From contig NZ_JAIHON010000008.1 of NCBI RefSeq assembly GCF_021173675.1, positions 62,001 to 126,000 of the forward strand: a DNA stretch of 64,000 nucleotides, given 5' to 3'. Origin of the DNA: Streptomyces lincolnensis. GTDB taxonomy: Bacteria > Actinomycetota > Actinomycetes > Streptomycetales > Streptomycetaceae. How positions within the stretch are numbered: position 1 is the stretch's first letter; every line of letters starts with the position of its first letter. Both the position numbers and the translations under genes were made by a program. Below are positions 15,661-23,983 of the stretch, piece after piece. The notes under the pieces are model-generated. The model ran no database searches. It had not been told where the DNA came from and was given only the letters and a program-made list of their open reading frames with translations.

Positions 15661-16614
15661 ATGACGTCCGGCAACAACGGGGCGAGCACGCCCGAGGACG
15701 ACGACCCGTTCGGCTACCTCTACGCCGACGGCCAGGCCAACGGGGCCCAGCCGCCGTCCGGTGGTGGCTACGGCTACCCGAACTCCGTCAACCGGGTGCG
15801 CTCGGTCGGACAGCGCCAGTACGGACAGCAGCAGCCCGCGGCGACCGCGCCCTACGGCCAGGTCCCGCAGCAGCAGCCCGCCGGCCAGTACGCCCAGCCC
15901 AGCGCGCACTACGCGGCCCCCGAGACCTTCCCCGGCGGCGCCGCCCCCACCACCCAGAGCCCCCAGCCGTCCTACAGCGGTGGTGGCGGCCGGGGCGGCC
16001 CCAACACCAAGGGCCTGCTGATCGGCGCGATCGCGGTCGTCGCCGCGGTCGTCATCGGCATCGGCATCGCGATGGCGGGCGGCGACGACAACAAGGACGC
16101 GAGCGGCGGCGACGCGTCGAGTACGCCTTCGACGTCCCAGAGCTCCGACCCGACCCCGTCGAACTCGTCGTCCGGCGAGGCGGCGGAACTGCCGAAGGCC
16201 GACGCGAAGACGATGCGCCTGGAGGGCGGCACGAGCGTCGCCTCCTCGGTGAAGGGCGCGCAGGCCGACGGTGGCGTGTATGTGCAGGGGTTCAACCAGG
16301 TGGGGGCTTCGGTGACCTGGTCGGTCAAGGTTCCCAAGGCCGGCAAGTACACCCTGTACACGGGGTACAGCGTCCCGGGCAAGGACGCCACCGCCACGCT
16401 CACGATCAACGGCACGGCCTCCTCCACGCCGGTCGGCATGGACAACTACGCGAAGGCCCCCGAGGGCGACTACGAGAAGGGCTGGACCAAGACGTACAAC
16501 TGGGTCCAGCTCAACGAGGGCGCCAACACCGTCAAGCTCTCCTGCGAGCAGGGCAACCAGTGCGACGCCCTCCTCGACCAGGCGTGGCTGGTGAACGGCT
16601 GGGTCAAGTCTTAG
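15661..16614 (+). CDS. Single-pass membrane protein with external carbohydrate-binding-like domain
   Basis: This 317-residue protein has three parts. A Gln/Pro/Gly/Tyr-rich disordered cytoplasmic region occupies 1-115. One membrane helix is at about 119-139. An external part has a Ser/Thr linker and a beta-sandwich-like domain from about 185 to the end (TMRLEGGTS, VTWSVKVPKAGKYTLYTGYS, WVQLNEGANTVKL). The last resembles CBM35/CBM6-type modules that bind sugars, so a role at the peptidoglycan or glycan surface is plausible. GAGGAG then AAGGG precede the ATG. It follows cdgB by 121 bp and overlaps the convergent sugar kinase gene by four bases. Confidence 0.8.
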   Translation: MTSGNNGASTPEDDDPFGYLYADGQANGAQPPSGGGYGYPNSVNRVRSVGQRQYGQQQPAATAPYGQVPQQQPAGQYAQPSAHYAAPETFPGGAAPTTQSPQPSYSGGGGRGGPNTKGLLIGAIAVVAAVVIGIGIAMAGGDDNKDASGGDASSTPSTSQSSDPTPSNSSSGEAAELPKADAKTMRLEGGTSVASSVKGAQADGGVYVQGFNQVGASVTWSVKVPKAGKYTLYTGYSVPGKDATATLTINGTASSTPVGMDNYAKAPEGDYEKGWTKTYNWVQLNEGANTVKLSCEQGNQCDALLDQAWLVNGWVKS

Positions 16615-17540
16615 GCCGCGCTGACCTCCCCCGTCACCGACACCCGCCCCACCAGCTCCTCATAGACCCCCCGGTCGAACTCCCCCGCCACCGGTGACAC
16701 GACCGTCGCCGCGGACAGCGCGACCGCGCGGGAGAGACGCGTGGGCCAGGGGAGGCGTTCCACCAATCCCGACAGCAGGCCCGCGACGGTGGAGTCGCCG
16801 GCGCCGGTGGGGTTGCCGTGGAGAGGCGTGGGCGGGGTGGCTCGCCAGCGGCCCTCGGAGGTGACGGCGAGGAGGCCGTCGGGGCCGAGGGAGGCGACGA
16901 CGGCGTGGGCGCCGCGGCGTCGGGCGTCCTGGGTGGCGCGCAACGGCTCGTGGGAGCCCGTCAGCTCGGCCAGCTCGTCCGCGTTGGGTTTCACGACGTC
17001 CGGGCGGGCGGCCACACCCCGGCGCAGGGGCTCCCCGCTGGTGTCCAGCAGTACGGGCACCCCGGCGGCCCTGGCCGTACGGATCAGCCCGGCGTACGCC
17101 CCCACCGGCACGCCCGGCGGCAGGCTTCCGCACAGGGCCACCGCGGACATGGACGGGACCAGGTCCTCGTAGGCCTCCTGGAAGGCCGTCCACTCGGCGG
17201 GGGTGATCGTCGGGCCGGGTTCGTTGAGCTGGGTCGTGTCGCCGGTCCGGTCGTCCACGACGGCGATCGTGCGGCGGGTGGCGCCGGTCACCGGGACCAG
17301 GGCGTCCACCACACCCCGCACGCCCGTGAGGTGCTCCTGCACCACGCGCCCGGTGGCGCCGCCCGTGAAACCGGTGACCGTCACCTCGTGGTCGAGGGCC
17401 GCGAGGACCCGGGCCACGTTCAGACCCTTGCCGCCGGGCCGCTCGATCACCCCGGTCACGCGGTGCGAGGCGTGCGGCCTGAGCGCCGGGACGCGGTAGG
17501 TGATGTCGAGAGCGGTGTTCAGCGTGACCGTGAGGATCAC
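16611..17540 (-). CDS. PfkB-family sugar kinase (1-phosphofructokinase/tagatose-phosphate kinase type)
   Basis: This is a 309-residue ribokinase-fold enzyme that transfers phosphate from ATP to a phosphorylated hexose. LTVTLNTALDITYRVP opens the sugar-binding lid. PGGKGLNVARVLAALDHEVT is PfkB signature 1. NPTGAGDSTVAGLL near residue 250 is signature 2 with the catalytic Asp. No fructose PTS genes are beside it, but nagA/nagK are immediately upstream on the same strand. An amino-sugar or tagatose-type substrate is therefore possible and cannot be decided. GTG at 17540 has GGGGGAGG nine bases upstream. Confidence 0.85.
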   Translation of the reverse strand: MILTVTLNTALDITYRVPALRPHASHRVTGVIERPGGKGLNVARVLAALDHEVTVTGFTGGATGRVVQEHLTGVRGVVDALVPVTGATRRTIAVVDDRTGDTTQLNEPGPTITPAEWTAFQEAYEDLVPSMSAVALCGSLPPGVPVGAYAGLIRTARAAGVPVLLDTSGEPLRRGVAARPDVVKPNADELAELTGSHEPLRATQDARRRGAHAVVASLGPDGLLAVTSEGRWRATPPTPLHGNPTGAGDSTVAGLLSGLVERLPWPTRLSRAVALSAATVVSPVAGEFDRGVYEELVGRVSVTGEVSAA

Positions 17541-17680
17541 CTGGGCCGACCTCCCCCGCAGAAACGACGTACATGTGCCTGCCGTCCGGCTGCCGGGCCG
17601 TCCGGAGGGACGATCATGCCAAACGGGCGGCGGTCGGCCCAGTCTCCCAGCACAACCGCCGCCCTCAACAGCGGGACACA

Positions 17681-18892
17681 TCACCCCAGTTGGGGATCGA
17701 CCACCCATTCACCCCGGCGCATCACGCCCTTGAGCGCGAAGTCGGCGTCCAGGACGACGAGGTCGGCGTACTTGCCCGGCTCCAGGGAGCCCACGGTGTC
17801 GTAGAGGCCCAGCAGCTTGGCCGGGTTGGCGGACAGGGCCGTCACCACGTCCGCGACCGGCAGCCGGTCCACCGTCACGGCCCGCCGGAACGCGCGGTCC
17901 AGGGTCAGCGTGGAGCCCGCGATCGAGCCGCCCTCCACCAGCCGGGCCACCCCCTCGCTGACCTCGACCTCCAGCGGGCCGAGCATGTACGTGCCGTCGC
18001 CGAACCCGGCCGCGTCCATCGCGTCCGTGATGAACGCCACCCGTGCCGCGCCCGCGTGGTGGAACGCCAGCTGGAGCGCGGCCGGGTGCAGATGCGTGCC
18101 GTCGTTGATCAGCTCGACCGTGATCCGCTCGTCCTCCAGGAGGGCGGCGATCGGGCCGGGGGCGCGGTGGCCGAGGGGCGGCATCGCGTTGAAGAGGTGC
18201 GTGGCGACCGTGGCGCCCGCGTCGATCGCCTCCACCGTCTGCTCGTACGTGGCGTCGGTGTGCCCGATCGCCGCGATGACGCCGTGCTCGGCGAGGAGGC
18301 GTACGGAGTCGATGCCGCCCGGCAGTTCGGTGGCCAGCGTCACCATCTTCGCCTGGCCGCGCGCCGCGTCGATGAGCTTGCGTACGGCCGCGGGGTCCGG
18401 GTCGCGCAGCAGCTCCTCCGAGTGCGCGCCCTTGCGGCACGGGGAGATGAACGGGCCCTCGAAGTGGATCCCCGCGATGTCGCCCTGCTCGGCCAGCTCG
18501 GACAGGAGGCCGGCGCGCTGGGCGAGGAAGTCCATGTCGCCGGTGACGGTGGAGGCGACGAGGGTGGTGGTGCCGTGGAGGCGGTGGGTGTGGATGCCGG
18601 TGACCACGTCGTCTGCGGTGCCCGAGGTGAAGGAGGCTCCGCCTCCGCCGTGGTTGTGGATGTCGATGAAGCCGGGGACCACGTAGTGGCCGGTGAGGTC
18701 GGTCACGTGGGCGTTAGGTGAGACCTCGGCGGTGATGCGGGGGCCGTCGATGGACAGCCGGCCGTTCTCGACGGTTCCGGTGGGGAGGACCACGTTGGCA
18801 CCGGTGAGCACGAGGGGGGTTCCGGGCGTTGCGGGGTGCGGGTGCGTTGTGGCTGGTCGCGCAGTTCCCCGCGCCCCTGAGGGGGTTGCCAT
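17681..18892 (-). CDS. nagA: N-acetylglucosamine-6-phosphate deacetylase
   Basis: This 403-residue amidohydrolase removes acetate from GlcNAc-6-phosphate in the cytoplasm. It shows the family order: GFIDIHNHGGGG metal site, HFEGPFISP, GHTDATYEQTVEAI, THLFNAM, and ITDAMDAAG with the catalytic Asp. The ATG at 18892 overlaps the nagK stop codon (TGATG), implying translational coupling. Its first 27 codons are, however, the complement of a dispersed intergenic repeat (18842-18885). The conserved protein begins at about residue 28, where a GTG at 18811 could be the original start. Regulation is probably through the two DasR-type boxes before nagK. Confidence 0.92.
   Translation of the reverse strand: MATPSGARGTARPATTHPHPATPGTPLVLTGANVVLPTGTVENGRLSIDGPRITAEVSPNAHVTDLTGHYVVPGFIDIHNHGGGGASFTSGTADDVVTGIHTHRLHGTTTLVASTVTGDMDFLAQRAGLLSELAEQGDIAGIHFEGPFISPCRKGAHSEELLRDPDPAAVRKLIDAARGQAKMVTLATELPGGIDSVRLLAEHGVIAAIGHTDATYEQTVEAIDAGATVATHLFNAMPPLGHRAPGPIAALLEDERITVELINDGTHLHPAALQLAFHHAGAARVAFITDAMDAAGFGDGTYMLGPLEVEVSEGVARLVEGGSIAGSTLTLDRAFRRAVTVDRLPVADVVTALSANPAKLLGLYDTVGSLEPGKYADLVVLDADFALKGVMRRGEWVVDPQLG
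18842..18885. repeat. Dispersed intergenic repeat, copy B, inside the nagA 5' coding region
   Basis: GGCTGGTCGCGCAGTTCCCC and gcgcccctgag match copy A and the inverse of copy D. In this copy the repeat is read through as the N-terminal codons of nagA, with an Arg/Thr/Pro-rich translation. Confidence 0.75.
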
Positions 18893-19833
18893 CAGGCTGA
18901 ATCCTCCGTGCGGTTGGTGTGGTCGAGGAGGTCCCAGGCCAGGAGGCCGGCGCCCAGGCAGCCGGCCGTGTCCCCCAGGGCCGCTGGGACCACGGACGGC
19001 AGCTTCTGGAAGGTGACCCGCTCGCGGACGGCGTCCCGCAGTGGTGTGAACAAGGTTTCCCCCGCCTCGGCGAGGCCGCCACCGATGATCAGCGTCCGCG
19101 GGTCCAGCAGGGTGAGGGCGGTGAGGAGGCCGTCGGCGAGGGCGTCGATGGCGTCCTGCCAGATTCGTACGGCGTTCGGGTCACCGGACACGACGGCCTT
19201 GGCGCAGTCCGCCGCGTCCGCCTCGGGGGTGCCGGAGGCGGCCGCCCATGCCTCGCTGACGGCGGCCGCCGACGCGTACCGCTCCAGGCAGCCGCGCTGC
19301 CCGCAGGGACAGGCGGCGCCCTGCGGCCGTACGACGATGTGGCCGATCTCGCCCGCGAAGCCGTGCGCGCCCGCCTCCACGCGCCCGCCGATGCCGATGG
19401 CGCCCGCGATGCCGGTGCCGAGGGGGACGAAGAAGAAGCGGTCGGCGCCCCGGCCGGCGCCGATGCGGCCCTCGGCGAGGCCGCCGGTGCGTACGTCGTG
19501 CCCGAGGGCGACCGGGGCGCCCAGTTTCTCGGCGAGCAGGTCGCGCAGGGGGACGTCGCGCCAGCCGAGGTTGGCCGAGTAGGCGGCGATGCCCCGCTCC
19601 TCGTCCACGATGCCGGGGACGGCGACGCCGGCGGCGGAGGCGGGTTCGCCGAACCGCTCGATGCCGTGGGAGCGCAGGTCGGCGGCGAAGTCGAGGATGC
19701 CCTCGACCACGGCGTCCGGCCCGCGTTCGCGCCCGGTGGCGCGGCGGGCCCGGTGCAGCAGGCGGCCCTCGGCCCCGATCAGGGCGGCCTTCATCCCGGT
19801 GCCGCCCACGTCGAGGGCGATGACATGTCTCAC
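18892..19833 (-). CDS. nagK: ROK-family N-acetylglucosamine kinase
   Basis: This 313-residue ROK kinase phosphorylates N-acetylglucosamine with ATP to give the substrate of NagA. The phosphate loop ALDVGGTGMKAALIG is at residues 6-20. The ROK zinc site is CPCGQRGCLE with the preceding GEIGH histidine, and GGGLAEAG is near residue 265. The order nagK-nagA with overlapping stop and start is the amino-sugar operon known in S. coelicolor. Two DasR-like boxes sit in the 72-bp gap to the divergent lipoprotein gene, so both directions may be induced by glucosamine-6-phosphate or GlcNAc-6-phosphate. Confidence 0.9.
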   Translation of the reverse strand: MRHVIALDVGGTGMKAALIGAEGRLLHRARRATGRERGPDAVVEGILDFAADLRSHGIERFGEPASAAGVAVPGIVDEERGIAAYSANLGWRDVPLRDLLAEKLGAPVALGHDVRTGGLAEGRIGAGRGADRFFFVPLGTGIAGAIGIGGRVEAGAHGFAGEIGHIVVRPQGAACPCGQRGCLERYASAAAVSEAWAAASGTPEADAADCAKAVVSGDPNAVRIWQDAIDALADGLLTALTLLDPRTLIIGGGLAEAGETLFTPLRDAVRERVTFQKLPSVVPAALGDTAGCLGAGLLAWDLLDHTNRTEDSA

Positions 19834-19861
19834 GGGGGACAGTGTGACCCCAGGACCCGCA

Positions 19862-19895
19862 AGAGGTCTAGTCCACTCACGTGGTGTAGACCTTA
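19862..19895. promoter_or_regulatory. Two DasR-responsive-element-like boxes between nagK and the sugar-binding lipoprotein
   Basis: Box 1, AGAGGTCTAGTCCACT at 19862-19877, matches 14 of 16 bases of the dre consensus AGTGGTCTAGACCACT. Box 2, CGTGGTGTAGACCTTA at 19880-19895, matches 11 of 16, with its TGGTNTAGACC core intact. Their centres are 18 bp apart, two helical turns, so two DasR dimers could bind side by side. They lie 29-62 bp before nagK and 11-44 bp before the divergent gene start. Confidence 0.65.
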
Positions 19896-19905
19896 GGGCG
19901 GCAAT

Positions 19906-21222
19906 ATGTATGACCTTTCGAGAGTTTTTCGATCAGTGATCTTGAGGCGGTTGGCAGTGCGGCGGCGTAGGACAGCAACGATCGCGGTGGCGTCCGTACT
20001 GGGCATGACGGCGGCCCTGGGCGGCTGCGGCCTGACCGGGGACTCCGACGAGGTGACCCTGAAGCTGGTGGCCGCCGACTACGGCGACAACCCGGCGAAC
20101 AGCTCCCGGAAGTACTGGGACAAGCTCGTCAAGGAGTACGAGGCGGCCCACGAGGGGGTGAAGGTCGACGTCAGCGTCTACTCCTGGAACGACGTCGACC
20201 GCAAGGTCAAGGACATGGTCGCGGCCGGTGACCCGCCCGACATGGCGCAGATCGGCGCCTACGCCGACTACGCGGCCAAGGGGCTGCTCTACTCGGCGGA
20301 CGACGTGCTCTCCATACCCGTGCAGGGCGACCTCGTCTACCAGCTCGCCGCGGCGGGCCAGGTGCAGGGCGTGCAGTACGGCATCCCCTTCGCCGCCTCC
20401 ACCCGCGTGCTCTTCTACAACAAGACCCTCTTCGCCAAGGCCGGCATCGACGCGCCCAAGACCTGGAACGACCTCGCCGCCGACGCCCAGGCGCTGAAGG
20501 CGGAGGGCGTGAAGTACCCCTACGCGCTGCCCCTCGGGCCCGAGGAGGCGCAGGCCGAGACGATGCAGTGGCTGCTCAGCGGCGGGGGCGGCTACACCGG
20601 CACCACCGGCGCCTACGCCATCGACTCCGCCGAGAACATCGGCACCTTCACCTGGCTCAAGGACGACCTCGTCGGCAAGGGGCTGACCGGACCGGTCGCG
20701 CCCGGCAGGCTCAACCGGGCCGCCGCCTTCTCCGCGTTCGCGAACGGGGAGGTCGGCATGCTCAACGGGCACCCCTCGCTGATGAAGATGGCCGAGTCGA
20801 AGGGCGTGAAGTTCGGCACGGTGGCGATGCCCGGTGCCGAGGGGCCGAGCAGGACCTCCATGGGGGTCGCCGACTGGATGATGGCCTTCAAGAAGAACGG
20901 CCACGCCAAGGAGATCGGCGACTTCCTCGACTTCGTCTACAGCGAGAAGAACGTCCTCGGGTTCTCCCGCGAGTACGACCTCCTGCCCGTGACCACCTCC
21001 GCGTCCGAGACCATGAGTACGGCCAAGGAGGACTCCGACCTCAAGCCGTTCCTGGACGAGCTGCCCGTCTCCGAGCTCTACCCCGTCGGGCAGACGTCCT
21101 GGGCCCAGGTCAGCGCCGAGGTCAAGCGGCGGATCGGACAGGCCGTGTCGTCCAGCGGCAGCCCGAGGGGCATCCTGAACCAGATCCAGGCCACGGCCTC
21201 CTCGGCGCAGAGCGCGGAGTAG
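19906..21222 (+). CDS. ABC-transporter sugar-binding lipoprotein
   Basis: This 438-residue extracellular solute-binding protein (family 1, maltose/oligosaccharide type) has a basic n-region, a hydrophobic core and a lipobox ending in GGC at about residue 41. PYALPLGPEEAQAETMQWLL and the GEVGMLNGHPSLMKMA segment belong to the two lobes of the binding fold. No permease or ATPase gene is adjacent, so it must work with proteins encoded elsewhere; Streptomyces shares the ATPase MsiK among sugar importers. A GTG at 19936 would give a more normal signal peptide than ATG 19906. The divergent DasR-like boxes suggest an amino-sugar ligand. Confidence 0.87.
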   Translation: MYDLSRVFRSVILRRLAVRRRRTATIAVASVLGMTAALGGCGLTGDSDEVTLKLVAADYGDNPANSSRKYWDKLVKEYEAAHEGVKVDVSVYSWNDVDRKVKDMVAAGDPPDMAQIGAYADYAAKGLLYSADDVLSIPVQGDLVYQLAAAGQVQGVQYGIPFAASTRVLFYNKTLFAKAGIDAPKTWNDLAADAQALKAEGVKYPYALPLGPEEAQAETMQWLLSGGGGYTGTTGAYAIDSAENIGTFTWLKDDLVGKGLTGPVAPGRLNRAAAFSAFANGEVGMLNGHPSLMKMAESKGVKFGTVAMPGAEGPSRTSMGVADWMMAFKKNGHAKEIGDFLDFVYSEKNVLGFSREYDLLPVTTSASETMSTAKEDSDLKPFLDELPVSELYPVGQTSWAQVSAEVKRRIGQAVSSSGSPRGILNQIQATASSAQSAE

Positions 21223-21262
21223 GGAGTAGGCGCTGTCAGTGGCGGCGGTTACCGTTCCCGGC

Positions 21263-21505
21263 ATGGACCAGGAAGGCGAGCGGCGGCTCGGGCGCCGGGA
21301 GCGGGACATTCTCGCGCTGGAACGGCGCGGGTTCGGCGGGCCCGGGGCCAAGGAGCGGGCGATACGGGAGGAACTGGGGCTGGCGCCGGTGCGATATTTC
21401 CAGTTGCTGAACGCTTTGCTGGACGACGAGCTGGCGCTGGCCCATGATCCGGTGACGGTGAACCGGCTGCGGCGGGTGCGGGACGCTCGCCGCGAGGAGC
21501 GGTGA
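21263..21505 (+). CDS. DUF3263 small helical DNA-binding-like protein
   Basis: This 80-residue protein is highly charged and largely helical. RERDILALERRGF, GAKERAIREELGLAPVRYFQLLNALL and NRLRRVRDAR match the actinobacterial DUF3263 family. The central part looks like a helix-turn-helix (EELGLAPVRYFQLLN), suggesting DNA binding, but no target is known. ATG 21263 is preferred since TACCGT lies seven bases upstream; a GTG at 21239 with a GGAG site is the alternative. It follows the lipoprotein gene by 40 bp. Confidence 0.78.
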   Translation: MDQEGERRLGRRERDILALERRGFGGPGAKERAIREELGLAPVRYFQLLNALLDDELALAHDPVTVNRLRRVRDARREER

Positions 21506-21540
21506 CCGTCTGTCCCGGTGACCGTCCGTCTCGGTGACCG

Positions 21541-21617
21541 TCCCTGGGGGCTGCCGCCCCAGACCCCCGCTGTCGGCCCTGAAGGGGCCTCGTCCTCAAA
21601 CGCCGGACGGGCTGAAA
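21541..21617. repeat. Second type of dispersed Streptomyces intergenic repeat
   Basis: A stretch with ctgggggctgccgccccag (a GGGGCTGCCGCCCC-like hairpin) leads into cctcgtcctcaaacgccgg and acgggctgaa. From memory the same string recurs between genes in many Streptomyces chromosomes. It lies just upstream of otsB and ends at its presumed -10 region. Only one copy is recognised in this window. Confidence 0.5.
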
Positions 21618-21631
21618 GATAGGCTCGACGC

Positions 21632-22504
21632 ATGGGCAGCCACACGGACTCCACGGACCCGTACGACACCGACGACTCCCTGCCGGCCCCGGTGACTCCC
21701 GCGGGCCGGGACGGCCTGGCGGCGATTCTCAGGCGGCCGGAGCGCGCCGTGATCGCGCTCGACTTCGATGGGACGCTGGCACCGATCGTCGCCGACCCCG
21801 AGCAGGCCCGGGCGCACCCGGAGGCCGTGCCGGCGCTGGCGGTGCTCGCGCCGAAGGTGGCCGCGGTCGCCGTGGTCACCGGGCGCCCGGCGGGCGTGGC
21901 GGTCCGGCACGGCGGGTTCGCCGGGGTCGCCGGACTGGAGCACCTCGTGGTCCTGGGTCACTACGGCGCCGAACGCTGGGACGCCGTCACCGGCACGGTC
22001 AACGCCCCCGCCCCGCACCCCGGAGTCGCCGCCGCCCGGGCCGAGCTGCCCGGGTTCCTCGACCGGATCGGCGCCTGGCAGGGCACCTGGATCGAGGAGA
22101 AGGGCCGTGCGGTCGCCGTCCACACCCGCCGCGCCTCCGATCCCCAGGCCGCCTTCGAGGCCCTGCGCGCCCCGCTCACCGACCTGGCCACGCGTCACGG
22201 ACTGATCGTCGAGCCCGGCCGGATGGTCCTCGAACTCCGTCCGCCGGGCATGGACAAGGGCGTCGCGCTGTCCGAGTACGCCCGCGAGATCTCCGCCGAG
22301 TCCGTCCTCTACGCCGGTGACGACCTCGGTGACCTGCCCGCCTTCGGTGCCGTCGACAAGCTCCGCTCCGACGGCACCCCCGGCCTGCTGGTGTGCAGCG
22401 GCAGCGACGAGGTGACCGAGCTGAGGGAACGGGCGGACCTGGTGGTCGACGGTCCGGAAGGGGTCGTACGCCTGCTGAGGGCGCTGGCGGACCGGATCGG
22501 CTGA
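21632..22504 (+). CDS. otsB: Trehalose-6-phosphate phosphatase
   Basis: This 290-residue HAD-superfamily enzyme hydrolyses trehalose-6-phosphate to trehalose. Motif I DFDGTLAP with the nucleophile and acid Asp pair is at about residues 45-52. Motif II Thr is in VVTGRPAG, the cap carries GTWIEEKGRAVAVHTR, and motif IV GDDLGDLPAF coordinates magnesium near 230. TAGGCT lies six bases before the ATG, a leaderless-type start. It is convergent with otsA (31 bp apart), so the two trehalose enzymes are clustered but not in one operon. Confidence 0.92.
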   Translation: MGSHTDSTDPYDTDDSLPAPVTPAGRDGLAAILRRPERAVIALDFDGTLAPIVADPEQARAHPEAVPALAVLAPKVAAVAVVTGRPAGVAVRHGGFAGVAGLEHLVVLGHYGAERWDAVTGTVNAPAPHPGVAAARAELPGFLDRIGAWQGTWIEEKGRAVAVHTRRASDPQAAFEALRAPLTDLATRHGLIVEPGRMVLELRPPGMDKGVALSEYAREISAESVLYAGDDLGDLPAFGAVDKLRSDGTPGLLVCSGSDEVTELRERADLVVDGPEGVVRLLRALADRIG

Positions 22505-22535
22505 GCGCCGGAAAGCCAGAAAAGGCCCGCCCGGG

Positions 22536-23921
22536 TCAGGACCGCAGCGCGTTCAGCTGGTCCAGGAACCACTGCGCCGGTGGCAGGGCCGTCGCCGCCG
22601 CGGCGAGCCGCTTGGTGCGTTCCGCCCGTTCCTCCGGTGTCATCGACAGCGCCTCGTGCAGGGCCGAGGCGGTCCCCACGACGTCGTAGGGGTTCACCAC
22701 GATCGCTTCCTCGCCCAGTTCCTCGAAGGCGCCGGCCTCCCGGGACAGCACCAGCACGCATCCCTCGTCGGAGACGACGGGCACCTCCTTGGCGACCAGG
22801 TTCATGCCGTCCCGGATCGGGTTGACCAGGGCCACGTCGGCCAGCCGGTACGCGGCCAGGGAGCGCGCGAAGTCGTCCTTGAGGTGGAGCAGGACGGGCG
22901 TCCAACCGGGCGTTCCGTAGACGGAGTTGATCTCCTCGGCCACCCGCCGCACCTCGGCCATGTAGTCCCGGTACACCGCGAGGTCCTGCCGTGAGGGGTA
23001 GGCGAAGGCGACGTGGACCACCCGCTCGCGCCACTCGGGACGGTCGTCGAGCAGCTGCCGGTAGGCCAGCAGCCCGCGCACGATGTTCTTCGACAGCTCG
23101 GTCCGGTCGACCCGCACGATCGTCCTGCGGCCCTCGCCGATCTCGGCCCGCAGCGCGGTGATCCGCTCCTCGACGTCGGCCTCGTGGGACCGCTCGCGCA
23201 GGAAGTCCGCGTCGGCGCCCAGCCCGTGCACGCCGATCCGGGTGTCCCCGACGCCCCCGACGACCTGCCCCGCGCACGCCGTGAAGGCGTCGGCCCAGCG
23301 GTGGGTCAGGAAACCGAGCCGGTCGGCGCCGAGCATGCCCCTGAGAACCTGCTCGGCGATGTCGTCCGGCAGCATCCGGAAGTACTCGGGCGGCGCCCAC
23401 GGCGTGTGCGAGAAGTGGCCGATCCTGAGGTCGGGGCGGAGCTCGCGGAGCATGCCCGGCACCAGCGTCAGGTGGTAGTCCTGCACGACCACGGCCGCCC
23501 CCGGCGCCGCCGACTCCGCGAGTGCCTCGGCGAAGGCGCGGTTGTAGCTCTCGTACGACGTCCACTGCCGCCGGAACTCCGCGTCGAAGACCGGCTCCAG
23601 CGGGGTCTGGTACAGCATGTGGTGGACGAACCACAGCACGGAGTTCGCGATGCCGTTGTACGCGTCGGCGTGCACGTCGGCGGGGATGTCGAGCATCCGG
23701 ACACCGGGCTCGCCCTCCCCGCGCCGCACCGCCTCCCGGTCGCCGTCGGACAGGGCGGAGCACACCCACAGGGAGTCCGCGTCCGACCCGATGGCGGACA
23801 GACCGGAGACCAGCCCGCCGCCACCCCGCTTGGTGTGCAGCGAGCCGTCCTCGCGGACCTCGTACGAGACGGGGCCGCGGTTGGACGCGACCAGCACGTG
23901 GGCACTGTGCGTTGAAGCCAT
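22536..23921 (-). CDS. otsA: Trehalose-6-phosphate synthase (glycosyltransferase family 20)
   Basis: This 461-residue enzyme joins a nucleotide-glucose and glucose-6-phosphate to make trehalose-6-phosphate. Family motifs are visible in order: VLVASNRGPVSYE at the N-terminus, KRGGGGLVSGLSA glycine loop, VVQDYHLTLVPGMLRE, RIGHFSHTPWAPPEYFRML, VRVDRTELSKNI, and NPIRDGMNLVAKE near the end. Streptomyces enzymes of this class can prefer GDP-glucose; the donor cannot be told from sequence alone. TAGATT seven bases before the ATG indicates a leaderless message. Trehalose is the main osmolyte and spore sugar of the genus. Confidence 0.93.
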   Translation of the reverse strand: MASTHSAHVLVASNRGPVSYEVREDGSLHTKRGGGGLVSGLSAIGSDADSLWVCSALSDGDREAVRRGEGEPGVRMLDIPADVHADAYNGIANSVLWFVHHMLYQTPLEPVFDAEFRRQWTSYESYNRAFAEALAESAAPGAAVVVQDYHLTLVPGMLRELRPDLRIGHFSHTPWAPPEYFRMLPDDIAEQVLRGMLGADRLGFLTHRWADAFTACAGQVVGGVGDTRIGVHGLGADADFLRERSHEADVEERITALRAEIGEGRRTIVRVDRTELSKNIVRGLLAYRQLLDDRPEWRERVVHVAFAYPSRQDLAVYRDYMAEVRRVAEEINSVYGTPGWTPVLLHLKDDFARSLAAYRLADVALVNPIRDGMNLVAKEVPVVSDEGCVLVLSREAGAFEELGEEAIVVNPYDVVGTASALHEALSMTPEERAERTKRLAAAATALPPAQWFLDQLNALRS

Positions 23922-23983
23922 GCCACGAAATCTAGCCCCAGTCCGAACCGCTCAAACGTTCCCGTGGGACCGAGCCCCGCGTT

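Noticed and set aside
16611..16614. Four-base overlap of convergent CBM-like and PfkB genes as evidence of coupling
   Set aside because: Tail-to-tail overlaps of this size are common by chance in compact regions and give no translational coupling.
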